A DNA stretch of 64,000 nucleotides from Paenibacillus aceris (lineage in GTDB: Bacteria > Bacillota > Bacilli > Paenibacillales > NBRC-103111): positions 186,001 through 250,000 of the forward strand of contig NZ_JAGGKV010000004.1 of assembly GCF_017874035.1 (NCBI RefSeq), read 5' to 3'. This document shows, piece by piece, positions 25,286 to 34,778 of the stretch; position 1 is the stretch's first letter, and each line of letters starts with the position of its first letter. Below the pieces are notes generated by a model. That model worked only from the letters and a program-made list of their open reading frames with translations. It was not told the origin of the DNA and searched no databases. The position numbers and the translations under genes were made by a program.

Positions 25286-27445
25286 CTAATCTGAATTCGC
25301 AAACCAGTCATTCTTCATCGTCCCTACCAAGCGCCGATGACCTTGAAACTCCTCATAAATGTTGAAATCATACGATTTAAGAAATGACAGCTTGTAGAGT
25401 AAATCCCCATTATCCAAGCTAATTTTGAAATCCTTATGCATTCCGACTTTCAGCTTCGATTGCGGCGTCTCTGGCGTTTCATTCGATTGGGGTTCGAAAC
25501 TGCTCAAATCAGCTGACCATTCAAATGTCCTCAAACCATTCGAGTCATTGATCTGAAAAACAATTTTACGTCCTTCGGTGTTTACACTCGTGCTCATATC
25601 TTTAACAATCTCATAGTTAAACTTCAGCGATAGTTCCTTATTATCCAGTGCGGTACCGAAATGGTCGATGGATATTGTATACGGCGCAAGCGATATGCCC
25701 TTCAGAGGTGTCTTCACCTCGTTCTTTTCTTCCGGCAGCCAGAATGCGAATGGCTTCACATACAGGTCTGCATCAGTAGAGGTATCCTCCGAATCGTCCT
25801 CTTCGTCCGAAGCTTCCGCTGAAATAATCTTGCCCTCTTTTGCAACAGCCTCACCGAGCAGTATATTCATACCACTTGTATCGACACCTTTGGGCAGCAT
25901 GCTGGAGACAATAATTAAGGCTTTACCTTCAGGACCCACCTTCTCCTTGACATCCAACACGTTTGCCGGGTACACGGTACCGTTTGCAGAGCGAAGGTTG
26001 GCAACCAGTTTCGCCTGGTTCATAAATCGCTTCTCCATATTCTGGGCGAGCACCTGCACCGTAAACTGCTTAGACGTTTGACCTTGATAGGTCTTGACGT
26101 CTTGAATCGAGAATTTGGTATGATACCCAGGATCCGTCAGCTCGAGCGAAGATGAAGAAGAGTCCACGGGCACATTCAACATATCAGCCTGAGACTCGAA
26201 GTCCAACACATCTTCTGTTTTACCATCGGACGTTACTTCCTGGAGTACAAGCTTTAGATTCGTGAATTGGTACGTATACGGAACTTTAGCCGCCATTTGC
26301 AAACCGACAGAACTGCCTTCCGGAAGTCCCAGCACTTTGGCCGGGATGATGACCTTCGCCTTTACCTTCACCTTTCCGTCTAACATGAAGTATCCGGTCA
26401 TATCTGGAATTGGCAGTGAATCAGAGCCTTTATTCATCAGCGATAAGTCAGCGGTCAAAATGTCTTCGTCTTCCCATGGCAGCCGATACATGCCGCTCAT
26501 CCTAGCCGTATACATGCCATTCTCGTCCGTAAAAGCCACTTCCTCGCCGGTGCCCTTCACACCTGACTCCGTTTCCTTCGGTATCTCCAAGTCGGCAATC
26601 GGCACGTTCAACTTCAAATCTGGCAAGTACTGTGTAATAACGAGCTGCCAGTCTTCGGTTGAGACCGATGCGGGAACGGTTCCCGTAAGATTAACCTCCT
26701 TTGTCTCCTGAGAATGGATGACAGTGTCTGTTAACTCTTTTGCCAGAAGAGGATACCTGTAACCTTCCGGGGTGCGAACAGTGAACTGGTAATCCGGTAC
26801 GGTTATGCTGTTTTTCCCCGAATTTCTCAATTGTAATGTGACGTTAGGCAAGCTGTTTTTTTCATTATGGCCGAGTCTAAAAGAGGAGAGCGCCAGGTCC
26901 ATGACTGTTCCTGACATTTTAACCTCTTGTGAATGCCCTGCTGGTGTCACTTGTGTAAAATCATCAGGAACTGGAATTTCGCCGAGCTTACGCTCAAACG
27001 GATCGACAGAGAAATCCCACTTCCCAAAACTAAACTTTAAGTCGTGCAAGGACGTTGCTTCATCCAGTATGGCGTAATAGGAAAATTCTTGCGAGGAACC
27101 CGCAGCAATTTTCGTTCTTTCTTTGTCCTGCGGCATCATTTTGGCCGTGTGCGGGTCACCGTTCTTGCCAAGCAAACGTACCCAGTAATCAAAGAGGGAT
27201 AAGCTCTCTGTACCATTGTTGGAGATGTTCAAGCTGAACGTAACGATATTGCCATTAAGATCTGAAAGAAATCCTAACCGCTTAATCTCAGCATAGCTGT
27301 TGTCGCCAAGCTGGATACGCTCGAACGCCGTGGCTGTCTCGACCTTGCTCCCGTCTGCGAAAACAGAAATGGGCATGAGCGAGCTGATTAGGATAACGAT
27401 AGCAACGGACATAAGGATTGGGAAACGTTTGCAAATTTTAGCCAT
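25286..27445 (-). CDS. Large secreted protein of repeated beta domains, function unknown
   Basis: 719 aa. A signal peptide (about 1-30, ending VFA-D) shows export. At least three domains of about 120 residues repeat a pattern of NxGxxSLxxxDYxVRLxxxxG (first near 75-105, again near 205-235 and 330-345). This resembles DUF4352- or Ig-like telokin folds. An acidic stretch SDEEDDSEDTSTDAD lies near 545. No enzyme motif is seen. A CcpA-like sequence overlaps the first codons but misses one consensus position. It is 49 bp downstream of the ABC exporter gene, so it may be the exported partner of that transporter or the end of the RLP operon. GGAAAGGA precedes the ATG. Confidence 0.65.
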   Translation of the reverse strand: MAKICKRFPILMSVAIVILISSLMPISVFADGSKVETATAFERIQLGDNSYAEIKRLGFLSDLNGNIVTFSLNISNNGTESLSLFDYWVRLLGKNGDPHTAKMMPQDKERTKIAAGSSQEFSYYAILDEATSLHDLKFSFGKWDFSVDPFERKLGEIPVPDDFTQVTPAGHSQEVKMSGTVMDLALSSFRLGHNEKNSLPNVTLQLRNSGKNSITVPDYQFTVRTPEGYRYPLLAKELTDTVIHSQETKEVNLTGTVPASVSTEDWQLVITQYLPDLKLNVPIADLEIPKETESGVKGTGEEVAFTDENGMYTARMSGMYRLPWEDEDILTADLSLMNKGSDSLPIPDMTGYFMLDGKVKVKAKVIIPAKVLGLPEGSSVGLQMAAKVPYTYQFTNLKLVLQEVTSDGKTEDVLDFESQADMLNVPVDSSSSSLELTDPGYHTKFSIQDVKTYQGQTSKQFTVQVLAQNMEKRFMNQAKLVANLRSANGTVYPANVLDVKEKVGPEGKALIIVSSMLPKGVDTSGMNILLGEAVAKEGKIISAEASDEEDDSEDTSTDADLYVKPFAFWLPEEKNEVKTPLKGISLAPYTISIDHFGTALDNKELSLKFNYEIVKDMSTSVNTEGRKIVFQINDSNGLRTFEWSADLSSFEPQSNETPETPQSKLKVGMHKDFKISLDNGDLLYKLSFLKSYDFNIYEEFQGHRRLVGTMKNDWFANSD

Positions 27446-27494
27446 TGGTAGTTTCCTTTCCGACAGAAGTCGTTATGTTAAAACCAAAACCACA

Positions 27495-29417
27495 TTAAGC
27501 TTGGTGTCTTAACGGTTCTAAACCGACCAGCTCTTCCGGCCGCATGGCCTTTAGCTGCTTTTCGTACAATTCACGATATAACCCGTTTTGTGCGAGCAAC
27601 ACTTGATGTTTGCCGCGCTCCGCAATTCGACCTCGATCGATGACAAGAATCTGATCGGCTCGGACAACCGTAGCCAGTCGATGCGCAATAACGAACGTCG
27701 TACGTCCTTGCATCAACCGCTCCAGCGCTTCTGTCACCAAGTGTTCGGATTCTGCATCTAAGGCTGATGTAGCTTCATCTAGAATTAATATGCGCGGACT
27801 TTTGAGCAGTGCTCGCGCAATAGCAATCCGTTGTTTTTGTCCTCCCGAAAGCCGTACACCGCGTTCACCGATCATAGTCTCATAACCAAGATCCCACTCT
27901 TCTATGAAATCATGAGCATTCGCCGCTTGGGCTGCAGCAAGGATTTGTTCCCGTGTAGCTTGGGGATTGCCGTAAGCGATATTCTCAAACACGGTTCCTG
28001 AGAACAGAATATTATCCTGCAGTACAAGCGCCATGTGGCTTCGCAGGTCATGTAAATCATAATTTCGCAAATCAACCCCGTCTAACATAACGGCTCCTTC
28101 ATCCGGATCATAGAAACGAAGCAGCAAATTAATAATCGTGGACTTTCCTGCGCCACTAGGACCGACAAGCGCTATAACATCACCGCTGTTGGCTTTGAAG
28201 CTGATTCCTTTAAGAGCTGCCCTAGTCTCCAAGATCATAGGAGGTGGTTCCGGTCTCATTTTCGGTGGAATCCAATAAAATCGTTTGGCAGGTTTTTGGC
28301 GTTCGACCAGATCTTTATCCTTCTGATCCGCTTCAACCTGCTGCTTTTCTGGTCTTTCAATGACATAATCGAACCCGACTTGGTCGAATTGTATGTCACC
28401 TTTACACGTTTTGAGCGGTATGGGATTGTCTTTATTCTGGATTTCAGGTTCGATATCGAACACTTCAAAAATTCTTTCCACGTTAGCTAGCGAGTTTTGA
28501 ATTGTAACGTTGACATCGGAAAAACGCTGAATAGGGCCGTACATTTGGCCTAAATACGCTTGGAATGCAATCAACTCGCCTACCGACATCCTGCCCCGGA
28601 TGACCATCGTACCTCCAACGAACCAAATGATCAGTCCGCCAAAATCTTGAAACGTTTGACTGATTCGGCCCAGCGTGTTCGATAGAAATTGCGCAGTCAT
28701 CGCATACGTATAATGAGCTGAAGCTTGCTTCTTGAACCGGTTCAACTCCATGCGCTCCCGATTAAATGCCTGCACCACTTTCATACCGGCAATACGCTCG
28801 ACAAGCACACCGGTCATGCGCTCCATCTGCCGATGAACAGAACGCCAAGCATAGCGAATATGCACGTTTATGTTCGTAAACGTTAAATAATAGACGGGAA
28901 GCAGCCATAAAGACAACAATGCCAGCTCCCATTCCATATGAAACAGCATAAACCCGGCGAACAGCACAAGAAAGAAATCAATCGCCAGATTAATGACTCC
29001 GGCCCCGACCAAATTTTGCGCGCCATTCACATCGTTCAAAATTCTCGAAACGATGCTCCCGACCTGACGGCTGTCATAAAACCGTTGAGACAGCTTTTGC
29101 ATATGTTCATACAGCTGAAATCGGATATCAATCACCATCGAATTTCCCATTTTGGCCATAACCCATTGACGCACATAATTTACCGCAGTTCCGAAAACGT
29201 ATACCCCTCCCAGAACGCCAATCACCTTAGACAACGTCCACGAACTGGTTTTTAGAGGAAGTACTTCGTCAATCAATACTTTGGTCATCCAAGGTACTGT
29301 CATGGGAACGGCAAATTGCAAAATGCCAAGCCCAACAATGGTGACGATCATGTACCGGTACGGCTTTAAAAATTTAAAATAACGCCGTATAAGATTCGAT
29401 CTTATATCCTTCTGCAT
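27495..29417 (-). CDS. ABC exporter, fused membrane and ATPase domains
   Basis: 640 aa half-transporter that would work as a dimer. Six membrane helices (about 20-320) precede the ATPase. It shows Walker A GPSGAGKST, signature LSGGQKQRIAIARALL and Walker B ILILDEATSALD. Unusually, about 45 charged and proline-rich residues (from VIERPEKQQVEADQ to MRPEPPPMILETR) sit exactly where the A-loop normally leads into the ATPase core. The ATG at 29415-29417 was chosen over one seven codons upstream because AAGAAGG lies six bases before it. The gene is 46 bp after the kinase gene. It could export a polymer, lipid or peptide; there is no sequence clue to which. Confidence 0.85.
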   Translation of the reverse strand: MQKDIRSNLIRRYFKFLKPYRYMIVTIVGLGILQFAVPMTVPWMTKVLIDEVLPLKTSSWTLSKVIGVLGGVYVFGTAVNYVRQWVMAKMGNSMVIDIRFQLYEHMQKLSQRFYDSRQVGSIVSRILNDVNGAQNLVGAGVINLAIDFFLVLFAGFMLFHMEWELALLSLWLLPVYYLTFTNINVHIRYAWRSVHRQMERMTGVLVERIAGMKVVQAFNRERMELNRFKKQASAHYTYAMTAQFLSNTLGRISQTFQDFGGLIIWFVGGTMVIRGRMSVGELIAFQAYLGQMYGPIQRFSDVNVTIQNSLANVERIFEVFDIEPEIQNKDNPIPLKTCKGDIQFDQVGFDYVIERPEKQQVEADQKDKDLVERQKPAKRFYWIPPKMRPEPPPMILETRAALKGISFKANSGDVIALVGPSGAGKSTIINLLLRFYDPDEGAVMLDGVDLRNYDLHDLRSHMALVLQDNILFSGTVFENIAYGNPQATREQILAAAQAANAHDFIEEWDLGYETMIGERGVRLSGGQKQRIAIARALLKSPRILILDEATSALDAESEHLVTEALERLMQGRTTFVIAHRLATVVRADQILVIDRGRIAERGKHQVLLAQNGLYRELYEKQLKAMRPEELVGLEPLRHQA

Positions 29418-29463
29418 ATCAAACCTTCTTTCCATCATTGGATGTCATCCAACTGTCCAGATG

Positions 29464-30816
29464 TCACGATTGACCCCTTTGCACCCGTCCGAAAAAGTCC
29501 GGCGGTCCAACTTGCCCGCCTTTTAATACAACTTCCAAGCCGTCTATCCGTTCATCATGCGAATAGGCCCGACATAACGGTCCTCCGGAAACAATAGGTG
29601 CAATCATTTCTAGGGCATACATGTTCATCCGCTTTACCGCAAAGCCTGAAGTATCCCCTCCGGCAAAGACAACTCTTTTGAGTCCTAGAGACTGAACAAG
29701 TTCTCTCGCCATATCACCCAATAGCCCGCCAATTCGCTCTCCGCTTGCAGCCAAGCTCTTACCGCTCATTCTCAACAGATTTTGCGTTTCTTCAATAGAG
29801 CTGTCATTCGGTCCTAGCGCGGTGTACAGAATAACGTTCTTGCCATCCCGTAAGAACCTCTCAGCCTCACTCAACAGATTAGACATCTTCTTTGCCGCAT
29901 CTTCCTCGAAAAAAAGAGGCGCTGGCACTCGAATACCCGCATATCCGTGCGCCAATGCCCATTCGATTTGTGCACAAGTCGCAGGGGAACAACTGCCTGA
30001 CACGACCAGGAGCCGATCTGTGGCATTTGCCACCATGGATTCGGACGACATTGGCAGCATACCGTGCTGTCGCAAGTAGGAGACTAACGCGTACTCCACC
30101 CCTGAGGAACCAACCACGAAAAACGGCGATTTATCGTTTTCCTCCGCAAGCAAGCCACCGATTTTGGCAAGGTGTTCTTCCGTCAGTACATCAAATAACA
30201 AGATATCAGGGGCAGCATGAAGCCTTTCATTTAAGCGATCTTTCAACATCGATCCCTTCAATTCCAAGTCGAGTACATTCAAAAGAGCGATCGAACAGGA
30301 CGTCTGCTCAGCCAAATGAACCCGAAGATCCGCTTCATTCATCGGCGTAACCGGGTGCTGTATCATATTCGGATGCCGATCCAGACGCAAAATATGTGTA
30401 CCCTGACTTGTAAAATGGTTACCAAAAATTGTATACCGATTTAATACAGGCGAGCCTGCCAACAGGGGAGTAAACCTTTGTTCCGGAAACACCTCACGTC
30501 CAAGATCGATAACTTTTCCGATACTGCCCGTTACGGGAGATGAATCGAATGTGGAACAAATTTTGTAGTGTATGATTGGCGCCTGAAATGCCTTTAAAGC
30601 AGTAAGTGCCGGACGAAGCGTCTGCTCCATTTCCTCCGGATTCATCGTCCGGCTAACTCCAGCCACCCCGAAGCCGTCATAATGGCTAAATTGCTCTTCC
30701 CATAATGCCAAACTCGGGATATCCATAAACAAAATGACGCGAAGACCGCCGATCGTTAGCGCCTCTAACACGTCCGTGGAACCCGTGAAATCATCCCCGT
30801 AATAACAGATCCGCAT
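29464..30816 (-). CDS. Four-carbon acid sugar kinase family protein (DUF1537 type)
   Basis: 450 aa. These kinases phosphorylate sugar acids (erythronate, threonate, 3-oxo-isoapionate and others) with ATP. The N-terminal substrate domain begins ICYYGDDFTGSTDVLE. The C-terminal nucleotide domain has LLVVSGSCSPATCAQI and VVFAGGDTSGFAVK, then the late GGPLCRA motif. It directly follows the RLP gene (29 bp), as in described apionate pathways where the kinase makes the 4-phosphate that the RLP cleaves. By that analogy the substrate is a branched or linear 3-oxo sugar acid; this is inference. A weak GGGGG site precedes the ATG. Cytoplasmic. Confidence 0.87.
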   Translation of the reverse strand: MRICYYGDDFTGSTDVLEALTIGGLRVILFMDIPSLALWEEQFSHYDGFGVAGVSRTMNPEEMEQTLRPALTALKAFQAPIIHYKICSTFDSSPVTGSIGKVIDLGREVFPEQRFTPLLAGSPVLNRYTIFGNHFTSQGTHILRLDRHPNMIQHPVTPMNEADLRVHLAEQTSCSIALLNVLDLELKGSMLKDRLNERLHAAPDILLFDVLTEEHLAKIGGLLAEENDKSPFFVVGSSGVEYALVSYLRQHGMLPMSSESMVANATDRLLVVSGSCSPATCAQIEWALAHGYAGIRVPAPLFFEEDAAKKMSNLLSEAERFLRDGKNVILYTALGPNDSSIEETQNLLRMSGKSLAASGERIGGLLGDMARELVQSLGLKRVVFAGGDTSGFAVKRMNMYALEMIAPIVSGGPLCRAYSHDERIDGLEVVLKGGQVGPPDFFGRVQRGQS

Positions 30817-30845
30817 TCGCTATCGTCCCCCGCCTTCCACTCGCT

Positions 30846-32105
30846 TTAGCCGAAAGCGGCTAAAGCCATCTTTAATTCAGGATGTTGCTCGGCGTAATCG
30901 GCCAAAGGAATTCCGGCAAGCGCCGCTTCCCAACCCTGCACAAGACTGCGAAACCCTGCGCCCGCTCCGCCCGGATGTCCGTGTATGCCGCCGCCGGCGA
31001 TATTCATCAGATCGACAGAACCAAGCGTTCTGAACGTTTCGGGCGCCGCTCCCGCCCACTGTTTCGATGACAATACGGGAAGAACCGTATCGGATGGATC
31101 GAACATTGGCGTTAAACAATCGCGCACGCTATCAATGACGGATGCATTGCCTTCATAGAACTTGTTGTTGAGCCCGTTGACATGCAGATGATCTACTCCA
31201 GCCAGACGGCACAATTTCTGGTAAGCGGCAAAGGACATGCCGAGATACGGGTAGCGCGACAACATGCCCCATTGGTTCCGGTGACCGTGAATACAAACGG
31301 GGGCATGCTTTCTCAGGTGCGCGAGACCCGCAAACCCGATGCTGTTCATACTGACCATAACGCAGTTACCACCGGATTTCACAACCGTTTCGAGATGGCG
31401 CATCATCGGATCGATATCATCGGTAATATTAAAGGCGTACATGGTTTTTTTGCCCGTTTGGTCCGCTGCTCTTTCAATTTCTTCCATGACAACCTTTACG
31501 CGTTCGGCAATCGGAGCATACGGTGGGTTCGCGTGTACCTCGTCGTCTTTAATAAAATCAATGCCGGATAAAGCGAGTTCGCGTACGATTAGCCGCAGCT
31601 GTTCAGTCGTCAATCCGATGTTTGGCTTGATAATCGTGCCGATGATGGGCCGGCCATGAACGCCGGTCAGCTCTCGTGTGCCGGAGATGCCGTACCGCGG
31701 ACCCTCATAACGCTCCTGGAACTGCTGGGGCAGTTCGAGATCAAGTAGCCGAAGTCCCGATAACTCTTCTAGCTCATAGAGATTGCCCGCAACTGTCGCC
31801 AGCACATTCGGAATCGAAGGTCCGATGTTGGTATACGGGAATGCAATCTTCACAATGCCTCGTCGGAATTCGCCCTTGCTGCCCGAAGGCACCTTAGCCC
31901 CCGGGAGCGAAGGGAATGGCGATATATCCAACTCTTTCAGCGATAAAATCCGGGCGCGATGCCGCTCTTTCAAGCTGTCGGATTCGTTTGGCAGCGGGAG
32001 AAACGTCCCGGTGGATTGCTCGCTCACGATAATTTCACAAGCCTGCTCGAGCGGCAAAGCGGTTTCCAGCCAATACGTGGCAATAATAGTGTCATTCATT
32101 AACAT
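30846..32105 (-). CDS. RuBisCO-like protein (form IV), probable sugar-acid-phosphate decarboxylase or similar
   Basis: 419 aa. RuBisCO-like proteins keep the fold but catalyse enolisations or (trans)decarboxylations. The active-site lysine is in GTIIKPN (Lys160). The metal-site motif IKDDE supplies Lys186 (carbamylation position), Asp188 and Glu189. The His motif CIHGHRNQ, HVNGLNNKFYE of loop 6 and SSKQWAG plus AGGGIHGHPGGAGAG of the phosphate site are all present. All metal ligands are retained, so it is likely catalytic. Known RLPs beside a DUF1537 kinase act on 3-oxo-isoapionate 4-phosphate in D-apiose catabolism; the same is suggested here. Its start overlaps the racemase-like gene by seven bases, implying translational coupling. 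No carbon-fixation partner genes are present. Confidence 0.9.
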   Translation of the reverse strand: MLMNDTIIATYWLETALPLEQACEIIVSEQSTGTFLPLPNESDSLKERHRARILSLKELDISPFPSLPGAKVPSGSKGEFRRGIVKIAFPYTNIGPSIPNVLATVAGNLYELEELSGLRLLDLELPQQFQERYEGPRYGISGTRELTGVHGRPIIGTIIKPNIGLTTEQLRLIVRELALSGIDFIKDDEVHANPPYAPIAERVKVVMEEIERAADQTGKKTMYAFNITDDIDPMMRHLETVVKSGGNCVMVSMNSIGFAGLAHLRKHAPVCIHGHRNQWGMLSRYPYLGMSFAAYQKLCRLAGVDHLHVNGLNNKFYEGNASVIDSVRDCLTPMFDPSDTVLPVLSSKQWAGAAPETFRTLGSVDLMNIAGGGIHGHPGGAGAGFRSLVQGWEAALAGIPLADYAEQHPELKMALAAFG

Positions 32106-32773
32106 GGATATTTCCCCTGTCTTTCCAATTCGGCACGGACAGCCATTAGACCAAGTCGCGGGCTGGCATACACAGGAAGTCCCGTCTCCTGGCTTAATGC
32201 TTTCTCCATTCTCGCCATTGAGCCTTGCGCCAATACGAGTACATCCGCCTTGCTCGCTACAGACTTTGCCGCTTCAAATATAAGCCGGTCGTGCTCTTCT
32301 GGTTGGCCAGAGACTAAAGCTTGATAGGCCCCTTCCGCCAAGGCGTCAACCACATGCACTTTCCTGTTTTGAAGCACAGCCTCTCTTTGCAGCAGCTGCC
32401 TCGTCGGCTCGAGCGTAGTCGGCAGCGTTGCCAGCACGCCGATATGATTAAAATTCATCGTGGCCTGACGAGCCATATCATCGTCGATTTTAACAATCGG
32501 AATATTGAATAAAGGCCGCACACGGTCTGCAACTTCACCTACGGATGAGCAAGTATTGAGAATGAGATCGGCCCCGATATCTTCCGCGTGTCTATAATAC
32601 TGTACCAAGCGGCGAATGACCGCTGTCGTCACTTCACCCGCTTGAATCACATCGGCAATTAAACTGTCGTCGATAATATTGACGAGACGGCAGCCAGGCA
32701 GTTCCTCCCGAAACAGCGGTCCGATCCGTTCCGAGAGACCCTGTCCGGTGTAAACAGCAACAACTGTAACCAT
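32099..32773 (-). CDS. Asp/Glu/hydantoin racemase superfamily protein
   Basis: 224 aa. The superfamily uses two cysteines as acid/base for racemisation or isomerisation. The first is in LILNTCSSVGEVA. The second site, usually Cys in a GC-type motif, reads VLVLAQGSMARME here, so the second cysteine is replaced. FNHIGVLATLPTTLEPTRQLL is typical of the fold. Loss of one cysteine suggests a reaction other than plain racemisation, such as decarboxylation or isomerisation, as known for arylmalonate decarboxylase relatives. It sits between the hydrolase (13 bp) and the RLP (overlap), so it probably converts an intermediate in the RLP pathway. AAAGGGGGAG precedes the ATG. Confidence 0.75.
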   Translation of the reverse strand: MVTVVAVYTGQGLSERIGPLFREELPGCRLVNIIDDSLIADVIQAGEVTTAVIRRLVQYYRHAEDIGADLILNTCSSVGEVADRVRPLFNIPIVKIDDDMARQATMNFNHIGVLATLPTTLEPTRQLLQREAVLQNRKVHVVDALAEGAYQALVSGQPEEHDRLIFEAAKSVASKADVLVLAQGSMARMEKALSQETGLPVYASPRLGLMAVRAELERQGKYPC

Positions 32774-32786
32774 GTCTTCTCCCCCT

Positions 32787-34778
32787 TTAACTTGCAGAAT
32801 GATTCATAAGCGGTAAAGCATTGCCTAATCGGCCGTCTTGCGCGAGCCAATTGTCCGCATCAGGAATATCGAAATAGCGGAGCATTCCTGGCAATATATA
32901 ACTTAATGAATCATTCTCATCATAAAATGGTGCCCTAATCCACTCAGCCAGACTGTTCATGCGGTTATCCAGACGAACGCTCAGGATGCGGGGATCGAGC
33001 AGCGCCGCTAACTCTGCGTATAATGCATACTTGCCGCTGCCGTAAAGCTCGATATTTTCCGAATCGATATTTCTCAACGTTGTTGCCAATTCTACCGCAC
33101 GCAATACATCGTATGTTCGTACGGCTGCCATACTGTCGCCAAGCCACATTAACTCATCGGTATAACGATCCATCATGCCGAAGCGTTTAAAAGGCCTTTC
33201 CTCAGGAGAATTCAAGTATGGCAAAAGCGAACCGATGCCCAGCGGGTTCAGAACCATGGCTATCCGTCCGGAAGCGCAGGTTTCTTCAATCCATTTGGCA
33301 TGCGCGCCGATTTGTTTCGTGCCTCCGTCCCAGATCGCAATCGTTACTGGTAGCCTGCGGCCCACCAGTTCCGCTGGAAAAAATTGCAGCGCGTTATTGA
33401 GCAAGCCTTTCTGGCTCCACCATACAGTCCTCAGCGCCCACAGATTCTCCACCTCTCCGCCTCCGGAAAGACGCGGGTTCAGATCGCATGGCTTGCGGTT
33501 GAAGTATACGGCATTACGCAGCCACGACAGCGCTTGACGTTTGCGCTTATCCTCCGGCAGCGCTAAGCGAGCTTTTTCAAACTCAGCAAGACGTTCCACC
33601 GTTTCCGTGTGTATGCTTCGAGCATTCGGACATTCGCCAATCACCTGTCCGCTCTGCGTGCACCGAAGCTGCTCCGCAGGCAGCAGTTGAATGATTTCAT
33701 CAGGCGGGGTAACCTTACGGCCCAGCAGATGTTCAGAGAAGAACTCGGCTGCCGCACGGGCTAGCGGAATCGAAAAGCGGTGGGCATTTTCATCCTCGAA
33801 AATATCCAGCAGATCCCCTTTGCCGTACATCTCCCAAAATCTACGGTTAACGGCTACGGTATGGCGTGGCGCCTCGATCGGCACGGAATCATAGGTTGTA
33901 GCGAGCACTCGTACCGGTCGAGGCGCCATCGCGAGTACAATGTCTTCATGATCGAAGCCTAACGCTGAGAAACCTGGCCATTTTTGTTCGGCATCCTGCG
34001 CTTTGCCGGTTAAAAGGAAGTACGGCCTGTTCATGATGAATCCGCCTGGTGCGGCAGCAGCGATACGCTCGTCATACATCATAAGCAGTGATGTTTGCGT
34101 GCCGCCGCCGGAATGGCCTGTAACCCCGATCCGTTTGGGATCAACTTCCGGCCTCGTGCATAAATAATCGATGGCTCGAACGGTATCGTGCAGCATATAA
34201 CGCGCGAAACTGTCGCCAAGCGGCAAACATTGCCGGCCGACATTCTCATGCTCCGTCACACTCGTCATCGGAGCTTGCCCTGTTTGCGGGTCGTAGAAGC
34301 CAAACCGCTCTCCTTGACCTAACGGATCAAGCGACATAACAATGAGACCGGCATGTACCAGATAGTGGCAAACAGTCTGATATTCGTCGCAATGCTTCGC
34401 CTGCTCGCGGTGTCCGCACAGCAGCAGTACAGCGCCACGGGGTTCCGTTAACCCATCAGGCAGATAAAGGTTCGCCGTGGCATACACGAGCGGTCTGGAT
34501 TCAAAAATTACTTTTTCTACCTGAAAACCATGGCCCGAAACTTTGCCGGTTATTTGCGGATTCAGCGGAGTATCCAAATCCGGCATACCGCCGAGGCAGT
34601 TGCTGATTTCCTCACGGATCTTCTTCTGCCTCCGCACAAGATCATCTTTATTTTCAATAGAAGCTCTTGCCTGTTCACCCTTCTCAGCCGCACGCATGGC
34701 GGATTCGTAGATCCATCTTGGCAGCTGGCTTTTTACATCAAAATGGGCAATTTGCACATTTTCGAATTTATCAAACAT
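32787..34778 (-). CDS. Large alpha/beta-hydrolase (acetyl-xylan-esterase-like), possible lactonase or sugar esterase
   Basis: 663 aa. The N-terminal catalytic half (about 85-360) has the nucleophile elbow GVTGHSGGG with Ser223, DPLGQGERFG as an oxyanion-side motif, and a late His in DENAHRFS. The C-terminal half (about 430-640) looks like a second, degenerate hydrolase domain: IELYGSGKYALYAEL occupies the elbow place but lacks G-x-S-x-G. It has no signal peptide, so it acts inside the cell. The gene overlaps the dehydrogenase gene by eight bases and precedes the racemase-like gene. In a sugar-oxidation pathway it might open a lactone made by the dehydrogenase, or deacetylate an imported sugar. 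The ATG follows a GGGGGA site. Confidence 0.75.
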   Translation of the reverse strand: MFDKFENVQIAHFDVKSQLPRWIYESAMRAAEKGEQARASIENKDDLVRRQKKIREEISNCLGGMPDLDTPLNPQITGKVSGHGFQVEKVIFESRPLVYATANLYLPDGLTEPRGAVLLLCGHREQAKHCDEYQTVCHYLVHAGLIVMSLDPLGQGERFGFYDPQTGQAPMTSVTEHENVGRQCLPLGDSFARYMLHDTVRAIDYLCTRPEVDPKRIGVTGHSGGGTQTSLLMMYDERIAAAAPGGFIMNRPYFLLTGKAQDAEQKWPGFSALGFDHEDIVLAMAPRPVRVLATTYDSVPIEAPRHTVAVNRRFWEMYGKGDLLDIFEDENAHRFSIPLARAAAEFFSEHLLGRKVTPPDEIIQLLPAEQLRCTQSGQVIGECPNARSIHTETVERLAEFEKARLALPEDKRKRQALSWLRNAVYFNRKPCDLNPRLSGGGEVENLWALRTVWWSQKGLLNNALQFFPAELVGRRLPVTIAIWDGGTKQIGAHAKWIEETCASGRIAMVLNPLGIGSLLPYLNSPEERPFKRFGMMDRYTDELMWLGDSMAAVRTYDVLRAVELATTLRNIDSENIELYGSGKYALYAELAALLDPRILSVRLDNRMNSLAEWIRAPFYDENDSLSYILPGMLRYFDIPDADNWLAQDGRLGNALPLMNHSAS

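Noticed and set aside
27415..27445. cre-like sequence at the first codons of the 719-aa protein
   Set aside because: It misses one consensus position and lies within coding sequence rich in Lys codons, so a chance match is likely.
30846..32105. Genuine carbon-fixing RuBisCO
   Set aside because: Length, divergent loop 6 and lack of phosphoribulokinase or small subunit nearby indicate a form IV RuBisCO-like protein.
32943..33566. Several plus-strand frames opposite the hydrolase gene
   Set aside because: They are short shadows of the minus-strand coding sequence without ribosome sites or recognisable products.
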